From Conus ventricosus (taxonomy: Eukaryota > Mollusca > Gastropoda > Neogastropoda > Conidae): a DNA stretch of 64,000 nt. Positions 1 to 8,796 of this stretch are shown here, one piece after another. The number at the start of each line of letters is the position of its first letter. The stretch's first letter is position 1. The notes beneath the pieces were generated by a model. It did no database searches. It was not told the DNA's origin and saw only the letters and a program-made list of their open reading frames with translations. The stretch covers positions 1 through 64,000 of the forward strand of contig JAFLJL010014851.1 of the NCBI GenBank assembly GCA_018398815.1, written 5' to 3'. Made by a program: the position numbers and the translations under genes.

Positions 1-480
1 GACTCTGAACCTCGGCCGGGAAAGCCCCAGCACGGCAGTGATGACAGATGGCAGTCGGCAGGCGCGTGTTTGTTTTTACAGGGCATGTCGTTTGTGTACA
101 GGTACAGAATCACTGGCGGTGATTTTTAGGTCGCCAGCCGGCGAATGGTACTGTAAATTGAGTTCGCCCGACTCCAATTTTAGGGGCCATTGGCGAGTTG
201 GCGAACGTTAAAGCTCAGCCCTGTGAAGAACCGTCTTGCAAAGTAAGTTGGCAATGGATAAGCTGTAGTCTGTTAAGGAAAATTAACAAATAAAAAAAAA
301 ACATACTTGCTTCGTTTCAAATGCAACATTCTTAAAAACAAGTACTTCCTCAGTATTCCTCCGATCAATTTCCCATCTCCATGTAACGACTGAAATCACC
401 AAAAAAGTCACTTGCTCACAAAAATGAAAAATCAACAGCTGAAACTGCATGGAGTGCACATATTGTAACTGTAAGTCAGG
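1..480. other. no recognisable gene
   Basis: I see no coding similarity, tRNA, or repeat structure here beyond short A-rich runs near 292-301. The short open frames carry no domain that I recognise. Confidence 0.5.
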
Positions 481-755
481 TAAAATTCGGAAAGAGAGGG
501 AGCTAGCCACCGCCAAGGACACAGAGTACAAGACTAGACACAATGCATTTCGATCTCTTGGGTCCACCGGCCCATTTTTGATTTGGAGACCAACAGGAGA
601 AGCGCAGCTAAGTGGTTCCATATTCCTGTTGCTGTCCTAAATGTTATTTCTTTTTGCCTGAAGAACTTCAAGAAGACCCATGAGGTCGAAATGCATTGTC
701 TAGTCCTGTACTCTGTGTCCTTGGCGGTGGCTAGCTCCCTCTCTTTCCAAATTTT
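481..755. repeat. inverted repeat (foldback), ~80 bp arms
   Basis: Arms 481-566 and 675-755 are near-perfect reverse complements; both carry the block AGCTAGCCACCGCCAAGGAC or its complement. They are separated by about 108 bp. Transcribed RNA would form a long hairpin. The open frames on both strands that share a hydrophobic stretch (around LAVASSLSF) are a consequence of this symmetry and not evidence for a gene. It may be a small foldback transposon or the end of one; I see no flanking duplication. Confidence 0.7.
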
Positions 756-865
756 GCTTCATTTTCCACCCTCAGTCGCTCCGTTTTGAAATCTAAGGTA
801 TTTAGAAGAAACATTTTTTTTAAAAACATTACACTTGTTAAACTACTTAATGAATGTTTTACAAT

Positions 866-1182
866 TGGCCAGAATAGCTCAGTTGGTAGAGCATCGGACT
901 CGTAATCTTGGGGTTGCGGGTTTGCATCTCAGTCGGGCCGTTTCGGTACAGGGGGATTTTTCCCTCGGGGTTAACATTGGTTCTGACTCCATTCCCCACA
1001 CAGTCCTTCGAATGAGACTATAAACCGTGGTTCCGTATGTGAACGCACGCACAACATCTTGCACACATGTCAAATCCCATCACCAACTTTCGGAAGAGAA
1101 GGCCAGTTTGGCCGTTGGTATGGATGACACGTTACACATAGCATGCACCTTCCCGAAAGTTGGAGTATGGCTGCCTTATTAA
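866..1182 (+). repeat. tRNA-derived SINE, left part
   Basis: The segment begins with a tRNA-like head: an A box (TAGCTCAGTTGG) near 874 and a degenerate B box near 918-930, with an anticodon-loop-like CTCGTAA between them. A non-tRNA body follows and ends in a TGGCTGCC block near 1167-1176. The element is interrupted at TTAA (1179-1182) by a piggyBac derivative; the ATGGCAGGATAA continuation resumes at 2223. The same TGGCTGCC...ATGTGGCGGGG tail motif recurs in the SINE at 4764-5074, which supports one repeat family tail. The B box is too decayed and the length too great for a functional tRNA gene. Confidence 0.65.
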
Positions 1183-2218
1183 CCCTCACAGTGCGATGGG
1201 TCCCGATCGGGACTTCCCGGTAGAGTGCGATGGGTCCCGATCAGGACCCGTGAGTAGTGGGGTTGTAACCGTTAGGCTACCACTCTTTAAACTTCCTGTC
1301 ACGCGATTATTCTTCCATCCGTGTATCGAGTCTTTGTCAGAGTGTGCCAACAAGTGGTCTATTTCAAGTTTTTTACAAAGTTTGAAGCTTACAACATGAG
1401 TGAACCTGAGAACGAAGCGGAAGAGGTGATGAGCGAAGGTGGAACAAGTGGCGAGTTGTTCGATGGAACAGATAGCGGTAAGTTGACTGCTGTGACCTTG
1501 GTTTTGTTATTCATCGAGCGAGTGCAGAGCCCGCTGTGTTGTTCAGTTTGCTTTTCGTCTCCGCTACGTACGGAAAATGGGGTTGATAGGGAGGGGGGTG
1601 TGATCACTGTTTGTTTTCACTCAAATTGAGCTAGAGGACTTGTTAAAAGTTGTTTCGTTGCTATTCTTATGCTTCTGAAAGCATTATAAAGTAAAAAAAT
1701 AACTCTGGTAACAAGCAAGATGGTAATTTTTAAAAAAAATTGTTTTTTATTTATTTTATTTTATTTTTTTGCGGAAAGGTGTTGGTGGGCGTGGCAACAA
1801 CCAATGATGTTTACATGGCTGTAAATTATGTTTTGTCTATGCTATGATTTTATACTTTTTAAATTTTACTTTGGTAAACTTTCTGGAGGGCATGTGACTG
1901 TTCATTGCTTGAATTATTTTTGGTTCAGTTACAAAATCAGGTAATTTGTCCAGATATTGAATAGCGTATTTCCCGTGTAGACATTTTGCTGGATATATCC
2001 AGAGGATTACCTCCATCTACACACCAGGTAAAGATTGTTTGTTTTTTTTATTCTAATTCTACAGAGTCTCTACTTTCCAAAAATGTATAGGTTTGCCTAT
2101 CTAGCATTACTAATAAGCACACAACAGCCTTAAACATGAGAGTAGTAACGCTCTGCTGGCCTTTAATTTTAAGTACACTTCCTTGAACTACATTTAAATT
2201 TATGCAGCACTGTGAGGG
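1183..2218. mobile_element. non-autonomous piggyBac-family element with TTAA target duplication
   Basis: The element is bounded by TTAA on both sides (1179-1182 and 2219-2222). Its ends are inverted: CCCTCACAGTGC at 1183-1194 and its complement GCACTGTGAGGG at 2207-2218. Just inside the left end is a direct repeat of about 23 bp (starting 1191 and 1226) that contains the palindrome GTCCCGATCGGGAC or a one-base variant. At 1,036 bp it is too short for a full piggyBac transposase. It retains what looks like a transposase first exon (1396-1477) followed by a splice donor, so it is best read as an internal-deletion derivative. Confidence 0.85.
1396..1477 (+). pseudogene. putative piggyBac transposase first exon remnant
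   Basis: An ATG opens a short acidic frame beginning MSEPENEAEEVMSEGG and continuing for 27 codons to a consensus splice donor (GCG|GTAAGT at 1478). Acidic, Ser/Glu-rich N termini are usual for piggyBac-type transposases, and the position just inside the left terminal inverted repeat fits. No DDD catalytic core is present before the right end at 2218. The exon is therefore a leftover that could at most drive a truncated transcript. Identity is inferred from context rather than from a diagnostic domain. Confidence 0.5.
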
Positions 2219-2262
2219 TTAATGGCAGGATAAAAAATGGTGAATAGGCTAGGCCTATGTGT
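2219..2262 (+). repeat. tRNA-derived SINE, right part after piggyBac insertion
   Basis: The sequence after the right TTAA continues the SINE tail (ATGGCAGGATAAAAAATGG). It matches in layout the tail motif of the SINE at 4764-5074. Joining 1182 to 2223 gives an uninterrupted tail. The true 3' end is unclear. Confidence 0.5.
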
Positions 2263-2391
2263 TGACCACAAAAGTGTCAGAATAATGAACATGATTGTGG
2301 ACACTAAAGGAAAGAAGAATATTGATTTCAGTCGCAGGAGTTGGGAGTTTGAAATATCATGCACTTACAATGGTTAAAATTATAACCCCCC

Positions 2392-2422
<31 letters not shown>

Positions 2423-2850
2423 AAATCTTTTAAATTCCAGCCCTATTGTGTACGAAGATTTAGAATATACTTCAGCTTGTTCTACAAATTTCATAAGATG
2501 ATTAAAAATGTCTACCAGTGCAAGTGCTAGCAATACCCAATATGAATCCAGGTTTGAAGGCAAACATGCCACGACTTTTTTTTTCTTTCATTAAGTAGGC
2601 CTACATCAGTACTTACATGAACACTTAATTTTTTTTCTAAACCTGTGCGTTTGTAGCACTAATTCTACAATTATTCTAATTCATTTTTCAACATTTACTC
2701 TTGAAACTCTTTAGAATCACAGAAAAAAATTAAAAGGATGAGCCGACTCATGATTCGTGCGAAAATACGCAAATTATTTGTTTCTCGTTCGGCATTCATA
2801 ATTCATTAGCCCACTTCTAGAATTTTCTAGGCCTAGTCGAAATCACATAG
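2263..2850. other. intron 1 of the left cyclophilin gene; poly-C and (CA)n tract
   Basis: There is no coding similarity. A C homopolymer of about 27 bases near 2385-2408 runs into a short (CA)n. As exon 1 is transcribed leftwards from 2924, this stretch, together with the SINE and piggyBac derivative, lies in its first intron. Confidence 0.6.
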
Positions 2851-2855
2851 CATAC

Positions 2856-2924
2856 CTCCATGACAATTCTTCCCGCGGGCTTGCCACCCATCGCAATATC
2901 GAAGAAACACCGTGGTTTGGCCAT
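2856..2924 (-). CDS. cyclophilin A-like peptidyl-prolyl isomerase, first coding exon (partial gene)
   Basis: The minus strand reads ATG at 2924-2922 followed by 23 codons starting MAKPRCFFDIAMGGKP and ending RIVME, then a splice donor (GAG|GTATGC) at 2855. This matches the N terminus of cytosolic cyclophilins (xxPxxFFDIxxxGxPxGRIxxE), which catalyse cis-trans isomerisation at proline in the cytosol. The phase-0 intron after this Glu agrees with the vertebrate cyclophilin A exon 1 border as I remember it. All remaining exons must lie left of position 1. It cannot be the start of the gene ending at 29089, because on the minus strand exon 1 must have the highest coordinate. Confidence 0.85.
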
Positions 2925-3290
2925 GATGCAAGAAGTTCAAACTTGATTTCACACACTTCGGTTAAACTGGGCCTGTACCGGCGATGAGAAGATGGCTGCT
3001 CTCCCACGTGTGGCGGAGAGGAATTTGGTAAGCTTATGATGGCTTGCTGCTGGGTCTAACGTCAAGGATATGGATTGTGTGGGTCAAGGTGAAGGTTATT
3101 ACCTCTTTTCAATTCGAAAGGTCAAGGTTAGTAAAATAGTCCTATTTCGGAAAAAAAGGCGGGAACCATGGGTGCCTGAAAGCGCATTCTTTATACGATT
3201 CCACAAGAGTGTCAAAACTGTCCTCTTGACCTCCACGTTAATACTTTTGAGGTTCAACGGTGGAATCACTGCCCATTTGCTGATCGATCT
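2925..3290. other. 5' flank / candidate promoter of the left cyclophilin gene
   Basis: This sequence lies directly upstream (on the minus strand) of the cyclophilin ATG. It contains an E-box-like CCCACGTG (3003-3010) about 85 bp upstream of the ATG. I see no clear TATA box. No coding similarity. Confidence 0.35.
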
Positions 3291-3896
3291 GACCTTGACT
3301 TGACTTGACTTGATCCCTTAGACGTCGGTCCGTGGGGGCACCTCTGAAGCAGTGACAACCATCCTTCTCCATTCCGATCTGACCATGCTGTGCTATTACA
3401 CAAGGGTCAATTAATAGGTTCTTGAGAGTAGTCCATCCTGACAGAAAAATGGGATGACAGACTGATTTATCCATCCTGCGCGACGTCTCCCGAGTCGGCC
3501 TCACGCGGCACAAGACCGTCGCCACTCAGCATGAAGACGGCTGCCCGGTAGCCCTGACGACGTGGAACCGCCACGAGGACGACGCACACCAATACGCATC
3601 AACCGCAACCGAACTACACTCCTCAATGACTTCACCTAGGCTCCTGCCCGACGACACCATCTACCCGGGTTCCACCGCCCGCCTGGAAACAGCAACCTCG
3701 ACTAAACCTGCCAGCCTAAAACGTCTTGCCAAGACAAACGTCTCCATGCCGCAGTCGCAGCGAAATCTTGTCCCTAAAGGCTCAGGCTGTGAGGACATAA
3801 AACTCAACCATTTACGCACAGTGCACAATTTACTGCTAGCCCTCCTACAGGGCGACAGCAATACTAGTGCGTGGCGAACTCCCTAGCGACGGTCCA
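3291..3896 (-). repeat. putative retroposon with (AAGTC)n tail
   Basis: On the minus strand a body of about 580 bp ends in several AAGTC units (plus strand TTGACTTGACTTGACT near 3295-3311). Simple pentamer tails are typical of LINE-mobilised retroposons. No tRNA boxes and no convincing protein domain were seen, and no target duplication could be identified. The 5' limit near 3896 is set only by the adjoining (TG)n tract. Confidence 0.4.
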
Positions 3897-3907
3897 CTGT
3901 GTGATAG

Positions 3908-3934
3908 ATTGTGTGTGTGTGTGTGTGTGTGTGT
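3908..3934. repeat. (TG)n microsatellite
   Basis: About 13 uninterrupted TG dinucleotides. Confidence 0.9.
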
Positions 3935-4043
3935 ATGGTCAAATAATGTGACAAGGAATAAAATTTTAAAAAAAAGGATAATGTTGAATACAGTTCTTCT
4001 GATGAGGCGTATGTCCGGCGAGGAGGCTGCCTGGTTCTTGGAG

Positions 4044-4253
4044 CTTCTTCTTCTTCTTCTTCCTAAAATACTGGTTCACTCAAAAATGAGCAGGTCACCA
4101 GCGCGCATGTTAAAAAAAGTAGAATAAAATAACATAAAACAGTGCGACTCAGACTGTTGGCCCCTGGAGCAAATTTGGCAACAAGGGGTCGCACTCGATA
4201 TTCAATAAAATATCTGGGGAAGTAAAAATAGAAAAACGTCAATATGCAGATCT
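4044..4253 (-). repeat. inverted copy of the CR1-like LINE 3' UTR (left arm)
   Basis: Read on the minus strand, this is a close match to the 3' UTR of the plus-strand LINE at 23757-24005, from AGATCT near the stop codon to the terminal GAA repeats (plus strand CTT repeats at 4044-4061). The right arm carries about 40 extra bases that this arm lacks. It could be a 5'-truncated, oppositely oriented copy of the same family, or a structural part of this element. Confidence 0.8.
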
Positions 4254-4442
4254 CATATCTCCCGTTTTTAAATTCATTTTTACAATTTTAATGCCTTGCT
4301 TCTTTTACTCATACGAGTATCCGTGAATTTTAATATCAGCACTGTTAGCTGTTGGTAGTTTAACGTTTATTTCTTTTCTTTTTTTAACGAAATTGTGTTT
4401 TAAACCCTTTCAGGTAAGGTGAGTCTTATTTGGCTTTTCAAG

Positions 4443-5542
4443 ATGGCTACCGGCGTGTTGTTCCTCGGCTTCGTTAAAAGTTTTCTATTTTTCCTTGCTG
4501 TTTTCACATGTGACAGGAACAATAATATCCCTAGCACTCAGTTTAATTTTGAAATTTTAGATGTAGACGCCTTTAGTTCCATTTTTGCAGGTTTTAAAAC
4601 TTTGTGCAACCTGAACCATGTTAGTCTCCTGTGTGCACCTGCGCCGAGTACTGTTCTCACGTCTATTACTAGGCCCAGATTTGAACCCCTGATTTCAATT
4701 AACATCAGAAATAGTACAGTGATAAGGAACTGTTTGAAGAAAAGAGTTAGACATAGAGGAGTTGTTGTTGTTGTTGTCGTACCCTGGCTAAAAGACTCCA
4801 GGGATCATCCAAACAGCCGAAGTACTTGAACACTATGGTACAAAAGCATCAGCTGGGGATGAGAACATTACGTGTGTTACCGTTTTTGATTACCCCGCCA
4901 CATGGGCAGCCACACTCCGACTTCGGGGGATTTTAGAGACTGATAATGTTATGCTGGGAGCTTGTCACAACTGAAGACAATCCCCGCATAACTATGCAGA
5001 GCATAACAACATTTTGATGTAGCCATGGTGTTCTAGCCTATGTCAATTAGCCTGACACAGCCTTAAGCCAAGGCAGACATAGAGGAGTTAAATCATGGCT
5101 TTTAAGCCTCATCCTGCTATCGCTAGACATCGAACTTAATCCTGGTCCGTCCACCAAAGTAAAATATCCATGCGGAGTTTGCAATTTGAGAGTCAGACTC
5201 ACATGGAAACATAAAACAGTTGCCTGTGACGTTTGCAATACATGGTATCACACTAAATGTATGTTAATGAATTCAGCAGTTTATGAAGCATTATGCAATA
5301 GTGATATATCTTGGACTTGTTTTACCTGCGGGCTTCCAAACTTTAGTTCGAGACTTTTTGAAGATTCTATTGAAAACTGTAGCTCAGAAAGCAACCGCTT
5401 TGACCCTATTTCACCAGACCGATCCCCAAAAGAAAACTTGAAATTTTGTCCTCAGTTTGCATCCACCCCTGATTCTAAAACTGATAAAATCCCCAATCAC
5501 AAAGTGCAACTGAACCCCAAATCATTAAGAGAAAAAGATTAA
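4443..5542 (+). pseudogene. CR1-like ORF N-terminal part: leader, 2A-like peptide, PHD zinc finger (split by SINE)
   Basis: The frame from ATG 4443 encodes about 105 residues, starting with a hydrophobic stretch (MATGVLFLGFVKSFLF). It is interrupted at 4764 by a SINE. After the second target duplication it continues in the same register, because the 326 bp added is 2 mod 3 and the downstream frame shifts by exactly that. It then reads a 2A-like motif, LLSLDIELNPGP, with DIELNPGP at 5126-5149. The D-x-E-x-N-P-G-P motif makes ribosomes skip a peptide bond between G and P. A complete C4-H-C3 PHD finger follows (CGVC, CDVC, HTKC, CFTC, about 5171-5330). A TAA at 5540-5542 separates it from the endonuclease, which lies in the same frame; that stop may be a mutation rather than a true ORF end. 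Confidence 0.75.
4764..5074 (-). repeat. SINE insertion inside the LINE ORF, 15 bp target duplication
   Basis: A 311 bp segment is flanked by AGACATAGAGGAGTT at 4749-4763 and again at 5075-5089. On the minus strand it ends in an (AAC)n tail (plus strand GTTGTTGTTGTTGTTG). It carries the TGGCTGCC...TGGCGGGGTAA tail motif seen in the split SINE at 866-2262. No tRNA head is visible, so it is probably 5' truncated. Removing the insertion rejoins the LINE frame precisely. Confidence 0.85.
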
Positions 5543-7205
5543 CTTAAATGCATAGTCGTAAATTTTCAATCTCTTTTCAAGAAAAAGGAAGAATTCAGTA
5601 ATTTAGTTACCGAAAATAACATTGATGTTGTAATTGGAACAGAAACTTGGCTAGAAACTGGAACATCCAGCAGTGAACTTCTAATGGAGGATTTTGATAT
5701 TTATAGAAAGGACAGACTTGGAAAAAGAGGTGGGGAAGTCTTGATTGCCATTAGGAAGAACTTAGCCAGTGAGTTTTTATACCAAGGCAAAAATAGTGAA
5801 AGTTTATTTTGTAGGATTAATTTTAAGAATAAGAGACCTGTCATTGTTGGATCAGTTTACAGACCTCCAGACTCAGATGTAAATGTATGTTCATCTATCT
5901 GCAGAGACATTTCTAACATTGTTTTGGCCAATAGGAAGGCAATATTATGGATTGGTGGAGACTTTAACTTACCAGATATTGATTGGGTGAAGATGCCATA
6001 ATTGGTAATCAATACAGTAAAAACTCAGTTTTTTGATACCACCAAAGACCTTGGATTAGTACAGTCAGTTGAAGCACCAACTCATGGTAAGGCATTCCTG
6101 GATATATTTTTTACCAATTGTCCAGGCGCTTTAGGCAATCAGGAATTAATTGCAGGCCTGGGTGATCATGACATAATCCTCTTAGAGAGCAACTTTCAAC
6201 CCTTTCGAAGAAAACCCCTAAACGTACCATCAGACTCTGGAACCAAGCAGATTTACCAAAATTGCGCAAGGATACTCATGATTTCAGTCGTCTTTTTTTG
6301 AGGTCCCATAGTGTTAAAGATAATGTCAGTGACCTTTGGAAGTGTATAAAAACTAACTTGGAATTTATTATGGATGACAACATACCTACTAAAATAACTT
6401 CAAGCAAGAACCACCAGCCATGGATTACTACAAAAACTAAACGTTTGTTGAGAAGGAAACACCGTTTCTTTAAGAAATTGAAACTACATCTCAATTCAGA
6501 AAGATTACTGGTTAGGTATAAACATATTAAGAGAAGGTGTCAGAGAGAATGTAGGCTTGCTCACTCCAATTATGTTAATTCGATGATTTCAGAAGGTGAT
6601 CATCAAAACAAGAAATTATGGTCTTACATAAGGAGTAAGAGACAGGACAACATTGGGATTCCAGACCTGAGAAACAACCAGAATAACCTAATACAGGACC
6701 CTGAAGGGAAAGCAAACTTACTAAACAAGCAGTTTTGTTCAGTTTTCTCAAATCCCAAACCTTTAATTAATGTTAGACTAAAGGATGATGATAAACTCCC
6801 TGAAATACAGAACATCAAAGTAAATAAAGCAGGAGTATTTAAGTTACTGACCAACATCAATGAAAACAAAGCTACTGGTCCTGATGGCGTTCCTGGCAAG
6901 CTCTTAAAATTATGTGCCAATGAATTGAGTGAGGTATACCAACTACTTTACCAAGCTTCACTGGACCAGGGAGTAATACCTGATGAGTGGCGAGATGCGA
7001 GCATTGTTCCCTTATTCAAAAAGGGTGACAAAACAAAAGCAGAAAACTATAGACCTCTATCTCTTACATCCATATCAGCTAAACTACTTGAACACATAAT
7101 ATATAGTAGCATAATGGACCATCTTGACAAATATGACTTTTTAAATAATGCCCAACATGGTTTTAGACAGCGAAGGAGTTGTGAGACCCAACTTATAACA
7201 ACTCT
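5543..7205 (+). pseudogene. CR1-like endonuclease-reverse transcriptase, 5' half
   Basis: The APE-type endonuclease is recognisable from GTETWLE (about 5638) and GGDFNLPDIDW (about 5955-5987). The reverse transcriptase begins with a linker and shows ATGPDGVPGKLL (about 6872), ENYRPLSLTS (about 7047) and QHGFRQRRSCETQL (about 7153-7194). A frameshift lies near 6000 and another near 6250. The frame stops being LINE at 7205, exactly where the Polinton inverted repeat begins. The protein would nick target DNA and prime reverse transcription from it. Confidence 0.8.
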
Positions 7206-7352
7206 AGAGAACAGGGAAATGTCTGTTCTACCCCACTTGCTCCTCCGCCAAGTTTTTGGGCGAAAGTGGCCTAAAAGCCGCCTTTTCCTGTTCTCTGACA
7301 AGTCTTACTTCAATAACAAAAAAATAACGATTATCTACAAACAAACATACTG
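7206..7352 (+). repeat. Polinton A left terminal inverted repeat
   Basis: It matches the complement of 22499-22647 almost throughout, ending at ACAAACAAACATACTG. Within it the first ten bases (7206-7215) are complementary to 7287-7296, so the terminus can fold back. The core includes GGGCGAAAGTG, which is shared with the end of element B. Confidence 0.9.
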
Positions 7353-7700
7353 AACAAACATAAAGTAAAAAATCCTGCTTAAATCTAGAAATTATGTATG
7401 GCTTGACCGAGACACTGTGCACACAGGCCTAATTTCAGGGTTCGTGGATTGTGGCAGGGCGTATCAGGTTACAGTGGTTCGTGCGGGGAACTGCTGCGAG
7501 ACCACGCGGCCCCGCACCACCGATGACGAGACGGCTTGCCAGTTCTAGTCATGTTATGCGCATAAGCCCTTATCAAATCAAGTGCCGACTTAAATCACGT
7601 GACACTTTGTGTTGTGCCCCCATACACAGCCGCCGCCATTTTACATTCGACCGTGGGCTTTTAAAGACGTTTCAGAGAGAATTTTGTGTGTGTTAAAAAC
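7353..7700. other. Polinton A left non-coding region
   Basis: No gene was recognised between the inverted repeat and the first ORF. The segment around 7570-7640 (TATCAAATCAAGTGC onward) is shared with element B at 57329-57400, so it is probably an upstream control region of the first ORF. Confidence 0.5.
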
Positions 7701-8245
7701 ATGGCAGTCGGGGAGTGATGTTTCAATGCCTTCTGTCAGTGCAGGAAGTGACACTAATATTACTCAAAAATGGCTGAAGTGTTGTTTCTTCGCAAGGAAA
7801 ACTTTCGATCAACAGCCCCGATCTTGTGAAAAATACATTGTTTATCATGAGGCCATGGCAAAGTTTTTGACAAAGAAATTGAGTGGCGAGCCTTGTTCTC
7901 CTCCCTCAAAGCCAAAAGGAAGCATTTCGTTTTTGTTTCCTCAACAAAAAACGGAACTCTCAGTTGAAGATCTTGACAAATATTGAAAACCCAGCTTTGT
8001 GAGCTGCCTTCCGATCCATTTGATGAAACCCAAAACCTTTGAAACTTTTTCAAGAAATGACCCCCATCTTACACGGGCTTGTTACTCAGTGAAAGATAGT
8101 GAAAAGAAATCTCTTTCTCAGGCTCTTTTTTTAGGGCATTGGCTCAAAAAAGCAAAGACAATTTTGAAACAGTCAAAAACCAAAAAACGGGAGCCCTATC
8201 TGAAAGAAGATTTGGGTTGACCCCAACCCGTTGTAAGAAGACTAA
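7701..8245 (+). pseudogene. Polinton first ORF, unknown function (copy A)
   Basis: ATG at 7701 opens a frame of about 180 codons that is shared with copy B (57462-58014). Both copies contain frameshifts. The protein is hydrophilic: a Ser/Thr-rich N terminus (SAGSDTNITQ), then KYIVYHEAMAKF, then a C-terminal half with FDETKTFET (as seen in copy B) and a basic KAKTILKQSK stretch. I recognise no domain. It is the first gene from the left end in both elements, where adintoviruses often carry regulatory genes, but no role can be assigned from sequence. Confidence 0.55.
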
Positions 8246-8586
8246 TTGAAAGTGTCATTTGTTTCTTTTCTTATTAAAAAATTTCACAAACTTGCGATTT
8301 TTTTCAACGAGTTATACAGAAAACGAAAACTCATTCTGAAATACATACAATCCAACCCCAAAACTTTAAAGCATTCTGGCATGAAAACACATGACGTGTT
8401 AGAACCTGCATGGCAGAGTAATTGAGCCACTTCCACAGCGGTAGTTTTACTAGCGCCCAAACAAAAACTAGGCCAATGGGCAGACTTTGCCGATTGACCT
8501 AAAAGCCACCTCTACCCCGCCTACTGGAGCGTCGGGTTTTTTTTAGGGGCGGGTTTGTGTGGCGTTTTAGCAACATTTGCGCGCGG

Positions 8587-8796
8587 CTGTAAGACCACTC
8601 CCAGGCCTACCACTGACGTAAGATCTATTTTTAGATACCGCTCATGCAGGAGCGGTCGGGTTTGTTAGAGTTGGCTGCTTTGGGCAACAGTGCGCGCGAC
8701 TGTAAGACCACTGCAGGGCCTACCACTGACGTAAGATCTATTTTTAGATACCGCTCATGCGGGAGCGGTCGGGTTTGTTTAGAGTTGACTGCCTTG
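8587..8796. promoter_or_regulatory. 113 bp tandem repeat with CRE-like sites and a hairpin
   Basis: Two copies start at 8587 and 8700. Each contains TGACGTA (8614-8620 and 8727-8733), a half-palindromic ATF/CREB-type site; GATCTATTTTTAGATAC; and a perfect stem ACCGCTC/GAGCGGT around ATGCAG or ATGCGG (8637-8656, 8750-8769). The upstream 8530-8586 stretch looks like part of a third unit. Element B appears to lack this block. A promoter or enhancer role is inferred. Confidence 0.5.

Larger units (their letters stand above)
4254..7205 (+). mobile_element. CR1-like non-LTR retrotransposon, 5' part
   Basis: This part encodes, in order, an N-terminal region, a 2A-like peptide, a PHD finger, an APE-type endonuclease and the first half of a reverse transcriptase. 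The RT frame is cut at 7205 by the Polinton at 7206-22647 and resumes at 22648. A SINE at 4764-5074 is a second, separate insertion. PHD-bearing, 2A-bearing APE-type elements are an established CR1-group theme in sea urchins and molluscs. The 5' end of the element is not defined; it lies somewhere right of the inverted 3' UTR copy. Confidence 0.8.

Noticed and set aside
868..940. tRNA gene
   Set aside because: The A box is good but the B box and acceptor stem are degenerate, and a SINE-type body follows without a pol III terminator; it is a SINE head.
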